From contig JAYPEI010000007.1 of the NCBI GenBank assembly GCA_038125665.1, forward strand, positions 32,721 through 96,720: DNA of 64,000 nt. The letters are read 5' to 3'. The notes under the pieces are model-generated. The model saw only the letters and a list, made by a program, of their open reading frames with translations. It made no database searches and was not told where the DNA came from. How positions within the stretch are numbered: position 1 is the stretch's first letter; every line of letters begins with the position of its first letter. The position numbers and the translations under genes were made by a program. Below are positions 61,171-64,000 of the stretch, in pieces. This DNA comes from CAILUG01 sp038125665. Its GTDB lineage: Bacteria > Pseudomonadota > Gammaproteobacteria > Pseudomonadales > Pseudohongiellaceae.

Positions 61171-63076
61171 AGCCGAGAAGTTAGATCCCTTCGATGCCTC
61201 GGTATTTCTTAAGCAAGTAACATCTCGCCCAGGTGTGTATTGCATGCTAAATGCTGAGGGACAAACTCTATATGTTGGTAAGGCCAAGAATCTTAAGCTC
61301 CGAGTGAGTTCTTACTTTAAGGGGAAAGGCTTAGATTCAAAGACCCTTGCCATGGTAAGTCAAATTGCCAATATAGATGTCTTCATCACTTCATCTGAGA
61401 TGGAGGCCTTATTGTTGGAACACAATTTAATAAAGGATCGTAAACCGGCCTATAATATCATGTTGAGGGATGATAAGTCCTATCCGTATATTTACTTGTC
61501 AAATCAAGACGAATTTCCTCGGTTTGATTTGCACAGAGGCGCCAAGAAAGGAGTAGGCCAATATTTTGGCCCTTTCCCGAGTGCGGGTGCAGTCCGTGAA
61601 TCATTAAGCTTATTACAGAAAGTTTTTAAAGTCAGGCAATGTGATGACTCAATCTTTCGTAATAGATCAAGGCCTTGTTTGCAATATCAAATTAAACGCT
61701 GCTCAGCGCCATGCGTTAATTTTATCTCTACTGAGAACTATTCCTCAGATGTTAGACACTCAGTATATTTTTTAGAGGGTCGTAACGATACGATTACTGA
61801 TGAACTCCAAGCTAAAATGCAACAAGCCGCTGAGGGTATGGATTACGAGTCAGCTGCTACGCTCAGAGATCAAATTCGTGATCTGAGAAGAGTCCTTGAA
61901 CAACAATATGTCGATGCAGACCGGGGGGATGTGGATGTGTTGGTTGTCCTTGAAGAAAATGGTGTGGTGATTGTAAATCTCATGATGGTGCGACAGGGTC
62001 GAATTCTTGGTAGTCGGAATTTCTTTCCTAGTTTCAGCCTGGATGCGACACTTTCTGAACGTCTAGGGTCTTTCATGATTCAATACTATCTTGATGACGT
62101 GTCTGGTCCTGCGCTTCCGAAGGAGATTATTTGTTCTGTTGAGCCTGCTGATCACGATGCGCTTTGTGAGGCGCTAGAAAAAGTTGCAGGACGGAGATTG
62201 AATGTAAGTCACAAAGTTCGAACTCATCGAAAAAAGTGGCTTCAGATGTCACAAACAAATGCTCAACATGCCTTGTTGAGTAAACTTAATAGCAAGCAAA
62301 CTGTTGCAAAAAGATTGAACACCCTACAGGAAGTTTTGGGGCTTGAGAAACTGTTGCGTCTGGAGTGTTTCGATATAAGTCATACTGGGGGTGAGGCCAC
62401 TGTTGCCTCCTGCGTGGTTTTTGACCCTTCTGGCCCCCTTAAAAGTGATTACCGAAGATTTAACATTGAGGGCATACAACCTGGTGATGACTATGCGGCG
62501 ATGTATCAAGCCTTAAAGCGCCGTTATCAACGTGTCCTGAAAGGTGAAGCTACTATGCCTGATGTTCTCGTTATTGACGGCGGGCTTGGACAGCTACAAC
62601 AAGCAGAAACGGTATTGAAAGAGTTGGGAATGGTTAATGAAGGCAATATAGTTTCGGATCAGACTCATCAGAACACTGGTTACAAAGCTGCTGTATCTGA
62701 GTTAAAAGCCCCTTTGTTACTGGCAGTGGCTAAAGGAATTAGTAGAAAAGCAGGACAGGAAACACTGTTTCTTGGTGGGAGTCATATGGAACTGGTTCTG
62801 GCTGCTGAATCACCAGCGATGCATCTTCTGCAACATATCCGGGATGAAGCTCATCGATTCGCTATTACCGCGCATCGTGACCGTAGAACTGCCGCTAGAA
62901 CCCGCTCAACTCTTGATGATGTGCCAGGCATTGGACCTAAGAAAAGGAAAGAACTACTGAAGCATTTTGGTGGTCTTAAGCAGCTCAAAGCGGCCGGGGT
63001 CGAAGAATTAGAGAGAGTGCAGGGAGTTAGTGCACAGCTCGCCCAAACCTTATACGATTACCTCCACAGTTCTTAG
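61163..63076 (+). CDS. uvrC: Excinuclease ABC subunit C
   Basis: Makes both incisions in nucleotide excision repair. The 637-aa protein carries the GIY-YIG nuclease domain (RPGVYCMLNAEGQTLYVGKAKNLKLRVSSYF, about 17-47), a cysteine segment CLQYQIKRCSAPC, the UVR helix that binds UvrB (about 210-240), the RNase-H-like second nuclease (LECFDISHTGG, VLVIDGGLGQL) and tandem helix-hairpin-helix motifs (DVPGIGPKKRKELLKHFGGL). The start overlaps the murB stop. Commonly gacA precedes uvrC; here murB does. Confidence 0.97.
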   Translation: MTEAEKLDPFDASVFLKQVTSRPGVYCMLNAEGQTLYVGKAKNLKLRVSSYFKGKGLDSKTLAMVSQIANIDVFITSSEMEALLLEHNLIKDRKPAYNIMLRDDKSYPYIYLSNQDEFPRFDLHRGAKKGVGQYFGPFPSAGAVRESLSLLQKVFKVRQCDDSIFRNRSRPCLQYQIKRCSAPCVNFISTENYSSDVRHSVYFLEGRNDTITDELQAKMQQAAEGMDYESAATLRDQIRDLRRVLEQQYVDADRGDVDVLVVLEENGVVIVNLMMVRQGRILGSRNFFPSFSLDATLSERLGSFMIQYYLDDVSGPALPKEIICSVEPADHDALCEALEKVAGRRLNVSHKVRTHRKKWLQMSQTNAQHALLSKLNSKQTVAKRLNTLQEVLGLEKLLRLECFDISHTGGEATVASCVVFDPSGPLKSDYRRFNIEGIQPGDDYAAMYQALKRRYQRVLKGEATMPDVLVIDGGLGQLQQAETVLKELGMVNEGNIVSDQTHQNTGYKAAVSELKAPLLLAVAKGISRKAGQETLFLGGSHMELVLAAESPAMHLLQHIRDEAHRFAITAHRDRRTAARTRSTLDDVPGIGPKKRKELLKHFGGLKQLKAAGVEELERVQGVSAQLAQTLYDYLHSS

Positions 63077-63084
63077 GAGAAAAG

Positions 63085-63660
63085 ATGTTGAAAATCGGAA
63101 TCCCTACTTTACCTACATTTCTAACAATAACTCGTATCATATTGATTCCATTGATAATGATTTCTTACTATGCGGATTTTTTCTTGCATAATGTGGTGGC
63201 CATGTTACTTCTGACAACAGCAGGTGTAACCGACTGGCTAGATGGTCATTTAGCCAGAAAAAATGCTCAAACTTCAAAATTTGGAGCTTTTCTAGACCCA
63301 GTGGCAGATAAATTATTGGTAACAGTTCTATTGGTGATGCTGGGTGCTCACTATCCTTCACTGTGGTACGTGGTTCCAGCCTGTCTTATTGTTGCCCGTG
63401 AGGTAATGATTTCTGCGTTGAGAGAATGGATGGCTGAGCGTCAATTACGTGATGTAGTGGCTGTGGGGGCCATTGGTAAGGTAAAAACTACATTCCAGAT
63501 GATTGCCATAGGTGCACTTCTAATGACAGATCACAATGGTTGGACTCCATTTTGGCTTCTTGGTTACGTTTGTTTATTTGTAGCAGCGGCTCTAACAGTC
63601 TGGTCATTCTGCAATTATCTATGGCAAGCAAGAGCTGAATTATTAGAGAGTTTTCGTTAA
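63085..63660 (+). CDS. pgsA: CDP-diacylglycerol-glycerol-3-phosphate 3-phosphatidyltransferase
   Basis: Makes phosphatidylglycerol phosphate in the inner membrane. The 191-aa protein has four or more membrane helices and the CDP-alcohol phosphotransferase motif DWLDGHLARKNAQTSKFGAFLDPVADK, with all catalytic aspartates. The uvrC-pgsA-tRNA order is conserved in many gammaproteobacteria. It is the last gene of the dense + strand train. Confidence 0.96.
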   Translation: MLKIGIPTLPTFLTITRIILIPLIMISYYADFFLHNVVAMLLLTTAGVTDWLDGHLARKNAQTSKFGAFLDPVADKLLVTVLLVMLGAHYPSLWYVVPACLIVAREVMISALREWMAERQLRDVVAVGAIGKVKTTFQMIAIGALLMTDHNGWTPFWLLGYVCLFVAAALTVWSFCNYLWQARAELLESFR

Positions 63661-63690
63661 GTTTATGTGCTCAGATTACTACACGAAGTA

Positions 63691-63718
63691 TTGACATAGT
63701 CCCTACAACTATTAGAAT
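63691..63718 (+). promoter_or_regulatory. Promoter for the tRNA-Gly/tRNA-Cys cluster
   Basis: TTGACA (63691-63696) and TAGAAT (63713-63718) are separated by 16 bp, a strong sigma-70 match. Transcription would begin near 63725, about 97 nt before the mature tRNA-Gly end. Confidence 0.65.
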
Positions 63719-63821
63719 GACCAACTTCTAAGTTAGAGCCTTTAACTGTAGTAGAAATCCTCTGGAAGCTGGTTAAATGATATTTTTTAATCATCATCCT
63801 CGAGAGTGTGTTTAGCAATTT

Positions 63822-63897
<76 letters not shown>

Positions 63898-63948
63898 ATG
63901 CTAGTACAGAAAACCATCGTTGGGCTGGCGTCTCTGGCTGGACTGATT

Positions 63949-64000
63949 GGCTGGATGGCAGAGTGGTTATGCAGCGGACTGCAACTCCGTGTACGCCGGT
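63949..64000 (+). tRNA. tRNA-Cys (anticodon GCA), cut by the window end
   Basis: The sequence begins GGCTGGATGGCAGAGTGG, and the anticodon arm CGGACTGCAACTCCG carries GCA at 63981-63983. The variable region and the first bases of the T-arm follow before the window ends. It lies 51 bp after tRNA-Gly and is probably part of the same transcript. Confidence 0.93.

Overview
The window is an AT-leaning stretch of a gammaproteobacterial chromosome, almost certainly from a draft assembly because two runs of exactly ten N interrupt otherwise intact genes (tig and oppA). Gene content and order resemble the Pseudomonadales/Oceanospirillales/Cellvibrionales side of the class: a long form of GAPDH divergent from mfd, mfd next to csiV and a methylthioinosine-type phosphorylase, apbE followed by sthA, a DUF934 gene with cysI, a fused nuoCD inside a 13-gene nuo operon, lolCDE near exbB/exbD-msbA-lpxK-ycaR-kdsB, and uvrC-pgsA followed by tRNA-Gly and tRNA-Cys. 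These synteny comparisons are from memory. I cannot name the genus.

Layout. 1-8.7 kb (+ strand): the tail of a membrane exporter, then the protein quality-control block tig-clpP-clpX-lon-hupB-ppiD. 8.7-15.7 kb (- strand): a complete dipeptide/oligopeptide ABC importer (oppA-B-C-D-F in transcription order) behind gloB; its OppC carries an unusual fibronectin-III-like insertion. 15.8-19.1 kb (+): yafS-like methyltransferase, rnhA, dnaQ, sohB. 19.1-24.8 kb: cysI and DUF934 (-), two tiny membrane-protein genes, nfuA, the phosphorylase, and csiV (-). 24.8-32.4 kb: mfd (-), then divergent GAPDH, apbE and sthA (+). 32.4-47.7 kb: a 407-bp leader with a CRP/Vfr-like site and a foldable segment, then nuoA-N. 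47.8-50.3 kb: an OpgB-like membrane phosphoglycerol transferase. 50.5-54.5 kb: a serine-recombinase-like gene with an altered active site, packed against lolCDE. 54.6-63.7 kb: a dense envelope and repair gene train exbB-exbD-msbA-lpxK-ycaR-kdsB-ptp-murB-uvrC-pgsA, then tRNA-Gly and a tRNA-Cys cut by the window edge.

How the genes work together. The first block folds and degrades proteins from the ribosome (trigger factor) to the cytosol (ClpXP, Lon) and the inner-membrane exit site (PpiD). NADH made by GAPDH, or from NADPH by SthA, feeds the proton-pumping complex I. The usual Na+-NQR genes seem to be absent between GAPDH and apbE, although the NQR/RNF maturation enzyme ApbE is still there. 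The last block builds and exports lipid A and Kdo, extracts lipoproteins, makes peptidoglycan precursors and phosphatidylglycerol, and includes uvrC.

Nothing here is an obvious new defence or mobile system. The best leads are the degenerate recombinase and the inverted repeats in front of it, a perfect 16-bp inverted repeat inside exbD whose core recurs in msbA, the FN3-like insertion in OppC, the apparent NQR loss, and the structured nuo leader. No CRISPR array, insertion sequence or rRNA was seen.
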